A DNA stretch of 64,000 nt from contig FOEK01000004.1 in assembly GCA_900110635.1 (NCBI GenBank), positions 121,987-185,986 on the forward strand, written 5' to 3'. The position numbers and the translations under genes are program-made. Shown here piece after piece: positions 31,101-36,623 of the stretch (position 1 is the stretch's first letter; the number at the start of each line of letters is the position of its first letter). A model generated the notes under the pieces. That model did not search any database. It was not told where the DNA came from and saw only the letters and a list, made by a program, of their open reading frames with translations. The DNA comes from Lachnospiraceae bacterium NE2001. Lineage in GTDB: Bacteria > Bacillota > Clostridia > Lachnospirales > Lachnospiraceae.

Positions 31101-31405
31101 CGTAAATGCTGCATAAACTCATTTTTCAGTTTATTTATCTCTTTCTCATTTAAAGCGAGGAACTGCTCAGGTGTATAATCATGGGTTCCCAGAGCATAGT
31201 TGAAGAATAGGCTTCTCACATCGTAAGCGCCTACTTCAAAGCCAGCAACAGATCTCGCTCCTTCATTTCCATACATTAATGTCAAGGCTTCTTCTGTGGT
31301 TTTTTCATCAAAAAGCTTATCCGCAACGAACTTTGTACGAAGCGGATAAGAATTATGTCTCTTTTCTTCATTTTCCTTATCAAATATTATGTCTGTATAT
31401 GGCAT
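22133..31405 (-). CDS. 3090-residue giant cytosolic-type protein, largest in the window
   Basis: There is an excellent AAGGAGG ribosome binding site and an uninterrupted 9.3-kb frame. The N-terminal 20-105 region (KFVADKLFDEKTTEEALTLM...NYALG...NEFMQHLREK) is homologous to the start of the 870-residue protein. Around residues 355-395 is a KKED tetrapeptide repeat; about 500-570 is an Asn/Gln-rich linker with NNNQNIQN repeats. About 1780-1900 matches the 793-residue protein (DFATLAYFVS...GNTEPLVNSVALGIK). A shared helical module lies at about 2950-3010 (IANVIALDIV...DPSFRGVL). The rest is helical and charged. No signal peptide, TM helix, nuclease, protease or toxin motif is recognised. It follows the 466-residue gene by 57 nt and ends at a strong terminator. 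Function unknown. Confidence 0.88.
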   Translation of the reverse strand: MPYTDIIFDKENEEKRHNSYPLRTKFVADKLFDEKTTEEALTLMYGNEGARSVAGFEVGAYDVRSLFFNYALGTHDYTPEQFLALNEKEINKLKNEFMQHLREKPIYHNEKNASHYGEIFGKAMAKFSKMKFPTTEDIASYKGITDQCGGTLDLFAGMTYILNESLPTELDNEEAEFEHEKHFQNAFMKQLPENRSFVTYSNIADYFTKGISLISMTTNPNESLQNRVAAKLMLELVVFPHFSGTTIDDMLSLTSGERETIYDQIQEAYEKVGDLKFEGLSDKDAGYILNTPMNEMKTDRPELYNMVVGSLKKQFTIFAPVDELLELSQEEIQAAKEKQNVSNLQDKKEDKVEDKKEDKKEDKKEDKKEDKIEDQIEDKKEDKKEDDKEIDEEAAELERKQEKKRLAQQKKKEQEELLRKEEERRKDDPEFWKEKKITVEDQIKKVTKRLNDQSKAMDVARDFRDKNYQKKQKRYTALNEEKKRLKNELERVNQNIARLESLKNAPQNEEQNVQPNVQLNEQQNVQPELNNNQNIQNDLNNNQNIQNNLNDNQNIQNNDQNIQNDQIPEGPQEEQEQEQPEEQGPEVEYLQNMNSTIQVKQDPFRMIIDTLGPKGKLPSRIQEGTEEYDKEAIQDNEIPDGLDEEIVTAMLLGAMYDPEKMKGNLTGSTAQGDHLTFNQYYILSNIAPNQAPKATAFVPALTQARRDVKAALAEFKNGNFAPAKKLLDRFIDVTDSNLSTTNVIGYDSEYSNPGLTIYSPERVAPLLVEKVKGRQPINATGTNKEMENAKERIFVRQTEALGNSIDTRVELINTADTVEKGRKEELAFNLLFNMYVASTSNLSINMRNKETNKIVAAEMKKYGILPGSSEYSDIEMMHRETAEIKDDIAKAVDAFKINQYEAYLADIDGLEKLKEIYGPRIKQSPAYQNLLAADTKGDMCEAIKAAEKEILRNADRGTPTFDVTLPDEATKYNNTTGIVYRESVEKGTKLFNKGIVNYLSTNPDYEKYNIPNAINGLTPASIKNNGENIYNLYEKINKQNSFSWFGSGDEAYSNVVTASVEYANAAKTLGSSKKPVSCESIQNYIKAAKKASQEADKYLSAWDGKNATNKINAVIELKRAAVVNIASAEKALEAQMMLEAEKLGIKQLLVNERNLDTVYREQTKKTYKGQKYRTTYVASAENGSGLGRWSGESISLLALAATGKYTYDELMDNNKLVFEKQQMYDEVITRGKNNNPENQKWFAENIYKGNKIFSDMLDEEHKKIDFNDPNFENFVAYQKFAWASFLKFDAWQEMKHCKDEVTELASKDNPAWADYDNLKFDLSSKSGFKLDNKATYYARAIKDYILGSTGSSVSTVITSSFDYHFNKKMIVDYIKSNPNLKSSEYEADVVGLVGLLIASNAQMNGLTDIMKTFQGNPELSEAFLKQIIDGSLFNDINMTIDKEHKLPVFDGLKELSQLIQTENIDYIREKLDDKSYLNRNSIEEKMASTREARAKLLISEENSVKRPVPWEALDNKSREDVGKLFDKTFDIYLGKAGVRDYVTAKPGRHWVDLFMINGKPLREHLKPNALESAISSGNFDEIKFTILSAATDPANQLQIIDIERNLSTGKFEQTTKTLIDVEDRSFVLDQVAYLQNMDLFKTQMKKQHGENYLAGADESEWNKLYHKELANAAKNGLIPADRIITEADIRRNVDPEAPYQEAFLDMETLYGPKQKYVKEWAGFGKGLDNLKYSKDSFLNGMIDVDPHGLESADFATLAYFVSHDPKVVKDEPEVDFDRNGMEHDDFVRYSISKWTTDFWADGAGGVRNNLGTQYLGQINQARQATSDMLQEYMQGNTEPLVNSVALGIKESLRILRSYDDISPMNRDTMCLMNVLDRLTLVMGNNLKEVDGQEAEDEVKLETLVAEKLTPEEMKELQMYIKLKEVLDRKALAEADLKKAREGDLHLDPEEKQQCLEDISAGHYYIKQWNDAHTSFVGSEEYVAESLKVYDATNIAKEQNKNKPKAEIDNSIKTLAEMNFMFYKQDGFKHNPDMVEKLLSDDPVAPAREILEEIAALKAKFLSENKKLRELDNRYDVVKSLPLEEGVTLDRQVELGRERYSQRDYMSQFSEAVLSKLSQKQVEGIVTEYNTIAEKLGWKKLDKVTGKNKNKIIKMDNSITSDQMDMFFGIVFDELELNPLSASGMKDSVNSLKRIEDMTFEDKVECPYERDINSILNNRVLSQESKNLLNDVKKNLSNVKTDVRDRFMGYESREDVSEKLRTKQEATYNDVKAEKPVVSEETKKLVLDTVKLMKDSGIIVDNFKLEQGGKVYSLHKLLDAKKELEKAVKTKDLEKIDAANEKYEQEKEKMSKIYDFVKQHVGDFKVAPDNVDTLRTEILPVDFTHDYVTDSFVNGIFLLAEQCSFMGISVEDYLNDPAKAVNEFVDKGVKRHTLDNYSKPGMTFAESLNALFVAGEKENKGSTFLADTIGGSITTTIGRPLEVLARLEKNPENMMELERHKIKLMRSSSNKLDDTVFKKENVYLLTKMQEAKMGTENYAKFKEGLRSAFLTGKPVGEEHISVMNRNGVILPLDKDAGYRDQLKEKGKYNHIIAQTKLNNEKLNEIIVDTIKNNAKPNHAMLVARQVMVETMFDYLMAHPEDSRKPEYKDLLKLAKKSSEEYGFEASKDAKVKEQSPYNKFKKWQEDIVKEAKNLAKDVRAAEREFDQEIQLLQKKMKNAGGKEKQAIKDEIKELIDNRKAELIDGYKYKEVTASYLKERYDQLNALRENPGAALPAHPAFVDEVNPEATAKDLEMINERVQGRAWEGHLASVEAYKKWRSTHTVTVDQDGKAVIKEEENLDVKELSAEEWELAWKNEIYRQQIDTPLPEGVVDHRKGTLEERVRAEDLKKEAENHRKLDEELTKGLAGDNQNINAAQKVVAFNNLAEEMRNHIEYNVHQFGNKIGQNDEGGVPYEEKFYSSIANVIALDIVNRRGGQLPAGMTLKDFPARLAADPSFRGVLKPILQEIKNDTTNNEYEYGQQKSLKMLNEMIDNFSIISAASQEQKAHIQRMDESHPGIRHIEKEIARFKKNQAEANKAPEAKKPADAHKL

Positions 31406-31462
31406 CTTACAACCTCCTTATCATCATACAATACATATACATTCTGGTTATATATACTCTGG

Positions 31463-32863
31463 TTACACATGCATACCAGTTGCTTTCTTTGATGCGTGTT
31501 TTGCAGTTTTTGCTGCCTGCTCTCGCTCAGCCTGCCTCTCCATATTTACAGTTCTAAGGAAATTGTTTGCAAGCTGCTTTCTTGACTCTGGATTAGTCAT
31601 TAGCTCCGCCGCCTTGATCGTTGCCTTGTCAACTCGTTCGCTGGCGAATATATTCTGTGCCTCAAGATGCGACTTGATAGCTTCATTTAATCTCTCACGA
31701 TTTTCCGGATGCTGTGTTATCTCACGTGCAAGGTTTCTCATAGAAGGATCTATCAGCATATCAAGGGTCATAGCATCAGCCATCTTTGTAATAATCTCAT
31801 CCTGGCGGCGCTTCATTCTCTCTGGTGAAGGCTTTCCAAATGGCCCAGACATATTTCCAATGTTCTGGTTAATGATACCAGGCGCCAGTCTTTCAAGCCC
31901 CAGATCCATATGTTCAGCCTGAAAAGCCTTGATCGTAAGGTCCGTCTGCGTCTCCAGCTCGTTCCACTTGCTAAGACCAGTCTTGGGATTATCCTTTATA
32001 CACTGGATAAAATATGGATTCTTCGCCAGGGCTGTGTACTGCTTCTTAAAATCTGAAGCCTTGAAGCCGTCTGCCAGGTTCTTTGCTGCCGCAGAACTGA
32101 TTCCGGGCGCAAATATTTTATCTATATATTTCTTTCCAAGGAAGTACTTTGCAGTATCCTCCATGGTCATCTTCTTCTTAGCCGTAAGGTAATAATCGAA
32201 GTCCTTTGTAGGATTGTAGGTGGTGCCAAGAGTCTTGGATATACCCTTGATCTTCTTGATGAAGCTCAGCTGTATCTTTGAAGTCTTGGATACATCCTTA
32301 AAGTCAGGCTTTACCTTCCATTCCTTCTCAGGTCCAAGGTCCTCTGCATACTTGGTCACTGAGTTCTCAGCCTTCGCTTTGATCTCTGCCAGGGACTTTG
32401 TGCTGTACTGTGTTTTGTCCTTGCCAATGCCGTTATCCAGAGGCTTTCTGAGATTGTCGAAAATATTTACCATATTGGGGACATTCTTCGCTATAGCTTC
32501 TGATGTTGCATAGCGTGCCTGACCGCTCTCGTTGCTGGCCAGGATCACCAGCTTGTTCTTCTCCTGATGATAATGGTTGGAAGCATCCATCAGATCCTTA
32601 AAGGACTGCTTAATCTCCAACGGACTGGCGTTCTTATCCTCCAGCTTATTTATTGCATTTGAAAGGGCCGCAGCCATTGCCTGATACTCCTTGGAGCCCT
32701 CTGTTCCATCATCATAAAAGTTCGCTGTTGGGTTTTTCTGGGTATCCTGAAGCAGCTTGCGAACGCCCTTAAGATCCCTCGCCAGCATTTGCAGCCCATT
32801 TTCATAGGCCGCACAGCTATTATAAAAATCCCTTACTTCCTCTAGTTTTTTCTCGCTTGCCAT
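31463..32863 (-). CDS. 466-residue helical protein, partner of the 3090-residue gene
   Basis: This soluble, Lys-rich helical protein is the first gene of a two-gene operon with the giant 3090-residue gene. The start has a CAGGAG ribosome binding site and a promoter of the repeat type about 130 nt upstream. Residues about 355-445 (IITKMADAMTLDMLID...ASERVDKATIKAAELM) loosely follow the helical module seen in other proteins of the locus. There is no signal peptide, membrane segment or catalytic motif. By position it parallels the 284-residue protein, which also leads an operon of giant proteins, so an accessory or chaperone-like role is conceivable. I do not recognise a named family. Confidence 0.8.
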   Translation of the reverse strand: MASEKKLEEVRDFYNSCAAYENGLQMLARDLKGVRKLLQDTQKNPTANFYDDGTEGSKEYQAMAAALSNAINKLEDKNASPLEIKQSFKDLMDASNHYHQEKNKLVILASNESGQARYATSEAIAKNVPNMVNIFDNLRKPLDNGIGKDKTQYSTKSLAEIKAKAENSVTKYAEDLGPEKEWKVKPDFKDVSKTSKIQLSFIKKIKGISKTLGTTYNPTKDFDYYLTAKKKMTMEDTAKYFLGKKYIDKIFAPGISSAAAKNLADGFKASDFKKQYTALAKNPYFIQCIKDNPKTGLSKWNELETQTDLTIKAFQAEHMDLGLERLAPGIINQNIGNMSGPFGKPSPERMKRRQDEIITKMADAMTLDMLIDPSMRNLAREITQHPENRERLNEAIKSHLEAQNIFASERVDKATIKAAELMTNPESRKQLANNFLRTVNMERQAEREQAAKTAKHASKKATGMHV

Positions 32864-32876
32864 ATCTATACTCCTG

Positions 32877-32970
32877 TCACATATTGCAACTCTTTATCAT
32901 TTATTATTACGTTTTGTTATCTATTGTTACATTTTGTTATTTATTATATCGTTTAGTCACGTTTTTATGG
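32877..32970 (-). repeat. Degenerate repeats in the leader of the 466-residue gene
   Basis: Four related short motifs, GTCACATATTG, TTACGTTTTG, TTACATTTTG and GTCACGTTTTT, two of them 24 to 25 bp apart in similar AT-rich context. They look like eroded copies of the TGTCACATTTTG motif found in other leaders. Confidence 0.5.
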
Positions 32971-32991
32971 TATTTACCTAATAACACATAC

Positions 32992-33025
32992 ATTATAAGG
33001 AACAAGGCATAACAAAAGCGCAACA
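32992..33025 (-). promoter_or_regulatory. Repeat-type promoter of the 466/3090-residue operon
   Basis: TGTTGCGC, TTT, TGTTATGC, 9 bp, TATAAT on the minus strand. It has the most canonical -10 of the set, with a less perfect proximal repeat. The leader is about 120 nt long and contains repeated ACGTTTTG-like motifs. Confidence 0.85.
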
Positions 33026-33028
33026 CAT

Positions 33029-33064
33029 TTGTCACATTTTATTTGTTGTGCTAAAATGTGACAA
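33029..33064. repeat. Inverted repeat between divergent GNAT and 466-residue genes
   Basis: A perfect 13-bp stem, TTGTCACATTTTA with TAAAATGTGACAA, and a 10-nt loop. It lies 4 bp beyond the distal promoter repeat of the 466-residue operon and about 65 bp before the plus-strand GNAT, so it could affect either. Confidence 0.7.
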
Positions 33065-33127
33065 GCATACATGCTTTGAATCTGGTTCAAGTGTCGTGAT
33101 TTTTCACGTTTTGAGAAAGGAAATGTT

Positions 33128-33679
33128 ATGACCTATAGATTTGAAACCGAGAGACTGATCATCGAGTCGTCAAATATGGATCTTGCGCCAAAGATGCTGG
33201 AGTACTACACGGAGAACAGGGAATTCTTTGATAGGTACGAGCCGGTGCATTCTGAAAGATACTATACTCTGGAGCTCCAGACGAAAATGATGGAGCAGGA
33301 GGTTCGCAATATGGACAACCTGACATCGGCTTACTACTACTTCTCACTAAAAGAAGAGCCGGACAAGGTCATCGGCTCTATCAGCTTTGTGCGGATCAGA
33401 CCGGAGCCATACGCAAGCGTTATATTTGGCTATAATCTGCACGAGAAATACCAGGGCCACGGCTACTGCACCGAAGCCTGCAAGGCTTCGATCGAGCACG
33501 TGCTAAGTATCGCCCGTATCCACAGGATCGAGTCCCGCGTACTGACCGACAACGAGAAGTCCGTCCACGTGCTGGAAAGACTGGGATTCTTCCACGAAGG
33601 CTTTGAGAAGGCCAGCATCCTGATCGGCGGCGAGTTCCGCGACCACCTGCGCTACGCCTACCTCAATCCCGACTACTAG
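33128..33679 (+). CDS. GNAT acetyltransferase, RimJ/RimL-like
   Basis: A 183-residue GNAT of the Acetyltransf_3 type, the only plus-strand gene here. It opens with TYRFETERLIIES, has GSISFVRIRPEPYASVIFGYNLHEKYQGHGYCTEA with the acetyl-CoA loop Q-x-H-G-Y in the Q/R-x-x-G-x-G/A position, and ends with the typical RVLTDNEKSVHVLERLGFFHEGFEKAS. Such enzymes acetylate N-termini of ribosomal proteins or small amines; the substrate is not predictable. The ribosome binding site is AAAGGA. Its 3' half is visibly more GC-rich in codon use than the flanking genes. It ends in a long palindrome of a family dispersed in many genomes. Both points suggest it is an insertion unrelated to the minus-strand system. 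Confidence 0.92.
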   Translation: MTYRFETERLIIESSNMDLAPKMLEYYTENREFFDRYEPVHSERYYTLELQTKMMEQEVRNMDNLTSAYYYFSLKEEPDKVIGSISFVRIRPEPYASVIFGYNLHEKYQGHGYCTEACKASIEHVLSIARIHRIESRVLTDNEKSVHVLERLGFFHEGFEKASILIGGEFRDHLRYAYLNPDY

Positions 33680-33745
33680 AAGACAGTTGACATCAAAAGA
33701 CAGGGGACGGTTCTCCGTCCCCTGTCTTTTGACGTCAACTGTCTT
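33680..33745. terminator. Long palindrome, bidirectional terminator between convergent genes
   Basis: A nearly perfect stem of about 31 bp with a TTCT loop whose core is ACAGGGGACGG/CCGTCCCCTGT. It separates the plus-strand GNAT from the 870-residue gene and starts immediately after the GNAT stop codon. GGGGACGG-core palindromes of this kind are dispersed in many bacterial genomes, so it may be a mobile REP-like unit that doubles as terminator. Confidence 0.85.
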
Positions 33746-36357
33746 TAGAATTTCATGATGTTCTGGCGGAACTTTGCTTCGGTCTCTGCCAGCTTGGCAG
33801 TTTTGCCGCTCATCATCTGCTCCAGCTTCTGGCTGGAGTTACGCATTCTCGTGATGGCCGAGCCGTCTCTCAGTTCATCGGCAATAGCCCTTGCAGACAT
33901 ATTCTCATTTCTGAGATATCCTCTCATGAGTGTCTTAAACTCGGAGCTCTCCTTTATCTGATTCTTCATCACGTTGATTCCAAGATTGTTAAATGCTTTC
34001 TTTATGTTTTCGTTCTCTGATTTAGCCAGCTTCTCTACCAGGATATCTGCAGCATAGTCCATAAATCTATTCTGAGCCTCACCCTTCTGGGTTGGGAGCT
34101 GATGAAACTCTAGCATTTTTTCTCTGGCATTTTCCGCAGCTCTTTCAGCCAGGTTAATTCGAATCTCTTCCAGAGTCAAAGGCTTAAAGCCATCTTCTTT
34201 TCCATGTTCTTTTATATAATCCTGCTTCGTCACTCTGTTAAATAGTGATACCAGTTCTACTCTCTCGTTCTTTGCAAGAAGCTCTAGATTCCTAGCACCC
34301 TTAAGTCTGTCCTTACCACCATCTGTTCCAGGCTCCTTCTTCTTCTTCTCCTGATAATTCTTTGACTGCCTGATGGTTTCTTCAACGCTATTAAAATATT
34401 TAACATAATCATCAAAGTTTTTGCCAACTGATTCAATATCCGAGGTGTAGACTGCCACCTTGTTATTTCTCATGGCCTCAACCGACTCGCGAAGAAGCTT
34501 ATGCTCATCAGACTCATGACCAAAGTTGATGAAACCGGATTTCTTTGAGTTTAATCTTGCAAGCTCAAGATCCATTTCAGCAACTCTTTCTTTACTGGCA
34601 GCAGATATATTTTCAGTAAAATATGCCTGCTCCTTGCCCTGCTCTATGAGGAGATTTCTCTTTGCCACATTATTATAAACGTCACCAAAATAAACTGAGT
34701 GACTCTCGAACAGATATCCTCTCTCCTTTCCTTCCAGAACCAGAGAATACATGCTTTTCATCATCTTATCTCTGTCCTGACGGCTGGAAAGAGGGGTTTT
34801 CTTTATCTTGTTGTAGAGCTTCTTCATCTTATCGTGATGAGCTCTCTGTGCATCGCTCGTATACTCCAGAGGGTTCTTCTCAACTACCTTGTCACCCTCC
34901 AATTCATATTTACATTTTGCATCAATATCTGTGATGATTACGTTAAATGCAGCTAATACACCCAGGTCATCAATGTGCCAGCCATTCTCCAGACCGGCCT
35001 TGTAAGCATCTAGTGAGCTGGTATATCCCCCCATGCCTCTTGGCGCGTAGGAATGATGAATCCTCGGATCAGAATCATTATTTAAAATCCCATCCTGAAT
35101 TATCTCCTGACTTACATTCCTATCCAGCATAGTTCTTTCTATATCATTTGTAAGATTGATCAATCTTACGGTCTGAGCATAGAGATTCTCGCGATACAGC
35201 TTTTCCTTCTCCGGTGTCATCTTGTTCTGCTCATTATCAGACCAATAGTCAGCAAGGGTGTTCAGCTGATTCTCGCTTTCAATAGCAAGATTATGTATTG
35301 GGTACTTATTATGCCACTTCTCTATCTTCCAGTCCAGCGCCCCATCTCTGGTATTCCCCACAATATCAGGACGAATTGCATTCGAACCTTGTCCAAGAGG
35401 AGTACGACTTGTCATATATGTATTGGAAAAACCTCTTAGAGCACGCTTAATCGGACTAACGGAATACGCCTTGAGATAGCTTGCAGATTCTTCACTGATT
35501 TTTCCTGTTTCCACCTGATTATTGATCAGATCCTCAACGTCGTTAAGAAGGGACTTTGTTTTCTCCCTAAGACGCTTATATGCAGATCTGTCGTATACCT
35601 TGTGATACTCAGATCCACCTACATGACGAGGCTCAATAACCGGTCCATATGAATGAAAATCTCCAGTCTCGCGAAATGCAGCACTTCTATCTGGAGCCAC
35701 TGGACTACTCAGATCATTTAATCTCTCATCTAACTGAATACTCTCGTTTACACCATAAAAAAGATCTGTTCCAGCAGATGCAAAGCCTTTTGCAGCATCA
35801 TAGATAAAATACTCCTTCATTACCTTTTCCAGATCAGGCTTACGGGCAGGAGATATCTGCTTCTCCTCTTCTTTTGCTTCCTCGAAAACATCGTTATCCT
35901 CGAAGTCAAACAGATTGGGTTCATTCTCCTCTTCCTGATTCAGACCTTCTATACTGATGTTGTTAAGGCTAACATCATTGTCCTTGATCCGTATATCGTT
36001 ATTTAAATTACTATTATGAAAAGACTGATCTAGCTGATCTTCCTCAAACAACTGATTGATCATTTCAGTCTTGCCTACAAAATCTATATCTTCTTCGGCC
36101 TCAGGATCTATGTCAATGGACCATTCGTGTTTCTTCTCTTTCAAAAACTGAAGGAACTCGGTACCCAGATCTTTCTTCTTCTCAGAAGGAAGATTTATGA
36201 CTTCATTGAAGTTCATCTTCTTGATTCCCAAGGTGTACTTCAGTATTGCTGTAGTCACCTTGTCGGCGTCGGTAACATCGATCAAACCGTGAAGCAGAGT
36301 ATCCTCCACCTCCGGATTACTAATATCAAAGAACTTTGAAACAAACTGCTTACCCAT
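33745..36357 (-). CDS. 870-residue mosaic protein
   Basis: It is transcribed alone from the repeat promoter at 36423-36456, with a GAGGAT ribosome binding site, and ends at the bidirectional terminator 33680-33745. Residues 4-80 (FVSKFFDISNPEVEDTLL...ILKYTLG...EFLQFLKEK) match the N-terminus of the 3090-residue protein. An Asn-rich segment lies at about 113-135. About 370-555 match the 1477-residue protein (MTPEKEKLY..., ENGWHIDDLGVLAAF, SDAQ). A helical module sits at about 750-820 (FMDYAADILVEKL...EFKTLMRGYL). It is thus assembled from pieces found in two other proteins of the locus, a pattern expected of polymorphic or modular effectors. No enzyme motif or export signal is visible. Confidence 0.85.
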   Translation of the reverse strand: MGKQFVSKFFDISNPEVEDTLLHGLIDVTDADKVTTAILKYTLGIKKMNFNEVINLPSEKKKDLGTEFLQFLKEKKHEWSIDIDPEAEEDIDFVGKTEMINQLFEEDQLDQSFHNSNLNNDIRIKDNDVSLNNISIEGLNQEEENEPNLFDFEDNDVFEEAKEEEKQISPARKPDLEKVMKEYFIYDAAKGFASAGTDLFYGVNESIQLDERLNDLSSPVAPDRSAAFRETGDFHSYGPVIEPRHVGGSEYHKVYDRSAYKRLREKTKSLLNDVEDLINNQVETGKISEESASYLKAYSVSPIKRALRGFSNTYMTSRTPLGQGSNAIRPDIVGNTRDGALDWKIEKWHNKYPIHNLAIESENQLNTLADYWSDNEQNKMTPEKEKLYRENLYAQTVRLINLTNDIERTMLDRNVSQEIIQDGILNNDSDPRIHHSYAPRGMGGYTSSLDAYKAGLENGWHIDDLGVLAAFNVIITDIDAKCKYELEGDKVVEKNPLEYTSDAQRAHHDKMKKLYNKIKKTPLSSRQDRDKMMKSMYSLVLEGKERGYLFESHSVYFGDVYNNVAKRNLLIEQGKEQAYFTENISAASKERVAEMDLELARLNSKKSGFINFGHESDEHKLLRESVEAMRNNKVAVYTSDIESVGKNFDDYVKYFNSVEETIRQSKNYQEKKKKEPGTDGGKDRLKGARNLELLAKNERVELVSLFNRVTKQDYIKEHGKEDGFKPLTLEEIRINLAERAAENAREKMLEFHQLPTQKGEAQNRFMDYAADILVEKLAKSENENIKKAFNNLGINVMKNQIKESSEFKTLMRGYLRNENMSARAIADELRDGSAITRMRNSSQKLEQMMSGKTAKLAETEAKFRQNIMKF

Positions 36358-36422
36358 ATCTTTATCCTCACTTTTTTAAAATCAAACAGATTCAAACTGT
36401 TACTTTTTTGTCATCTGGTATA

Positions 36423-36456
36423 AGCATATCACAGAAAGCGCAACAAAGGTGCAACA
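36423..36456 (-). promoter_or_regulatory. Repeat-type promoter of the 870-residue gene
   Basis: TGTTGCAC, CTT, TGTTGCGC, 9 bp, TATGCT on the minus strand. It directly abuts the hairpin array at 36462-36610. Confidence 0.82.
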
Positions 36457-36461
36457 TTCAG

Positions 36462-36610
36462 CCATCGATTTTCGAAGAAAATCGATGGTCCGAAGGATGC
36501 ATTCTGCGAAGCAGAATCAAGACTTCCGAAGGAAGGCTTGCATATCAGCAAAGCTGATATGGCACAGGACAAGATTTGCGCAGTAAATCTTGTGGAGCGA
36601 AGCGACCATC
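36462..36610. repeat. Array of short hairpins enclosed by a long-range pair
   Basis: Five hairpins lie in a row: 36462-36488 (12-bp stem, GAA loop), 36501-36517, 36523-36535, 36541-36561 and 36569-36593. GATGGTC at 36484-36490 can pair with GACCATC at 36604-36610, closing the last four into a multibranch structure and competing with the first hairpin. It follows the DUF218 gene and abuts the next promoter. It may be a structured RNA, a terminator cluster or a dispersed repeat. Confidence 0.7.
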
Positions 36611-36623
36611 AAGTCCATAAGTC

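Noticed and set aside
22133..31405. Phage tape-measure protein
   Set aside because: No phage structural, lysis or packaging genes surround it, and its blocks are shared with non-phage neighbours; length and helicity alone are not enough.
33029..33127. Promoter for the plus-strand GNAT
   Set aside because: A TTGTTG and a CATACA about 17 bp apart can be picked out, but they overlap the inverted repeat and are too weak to call.
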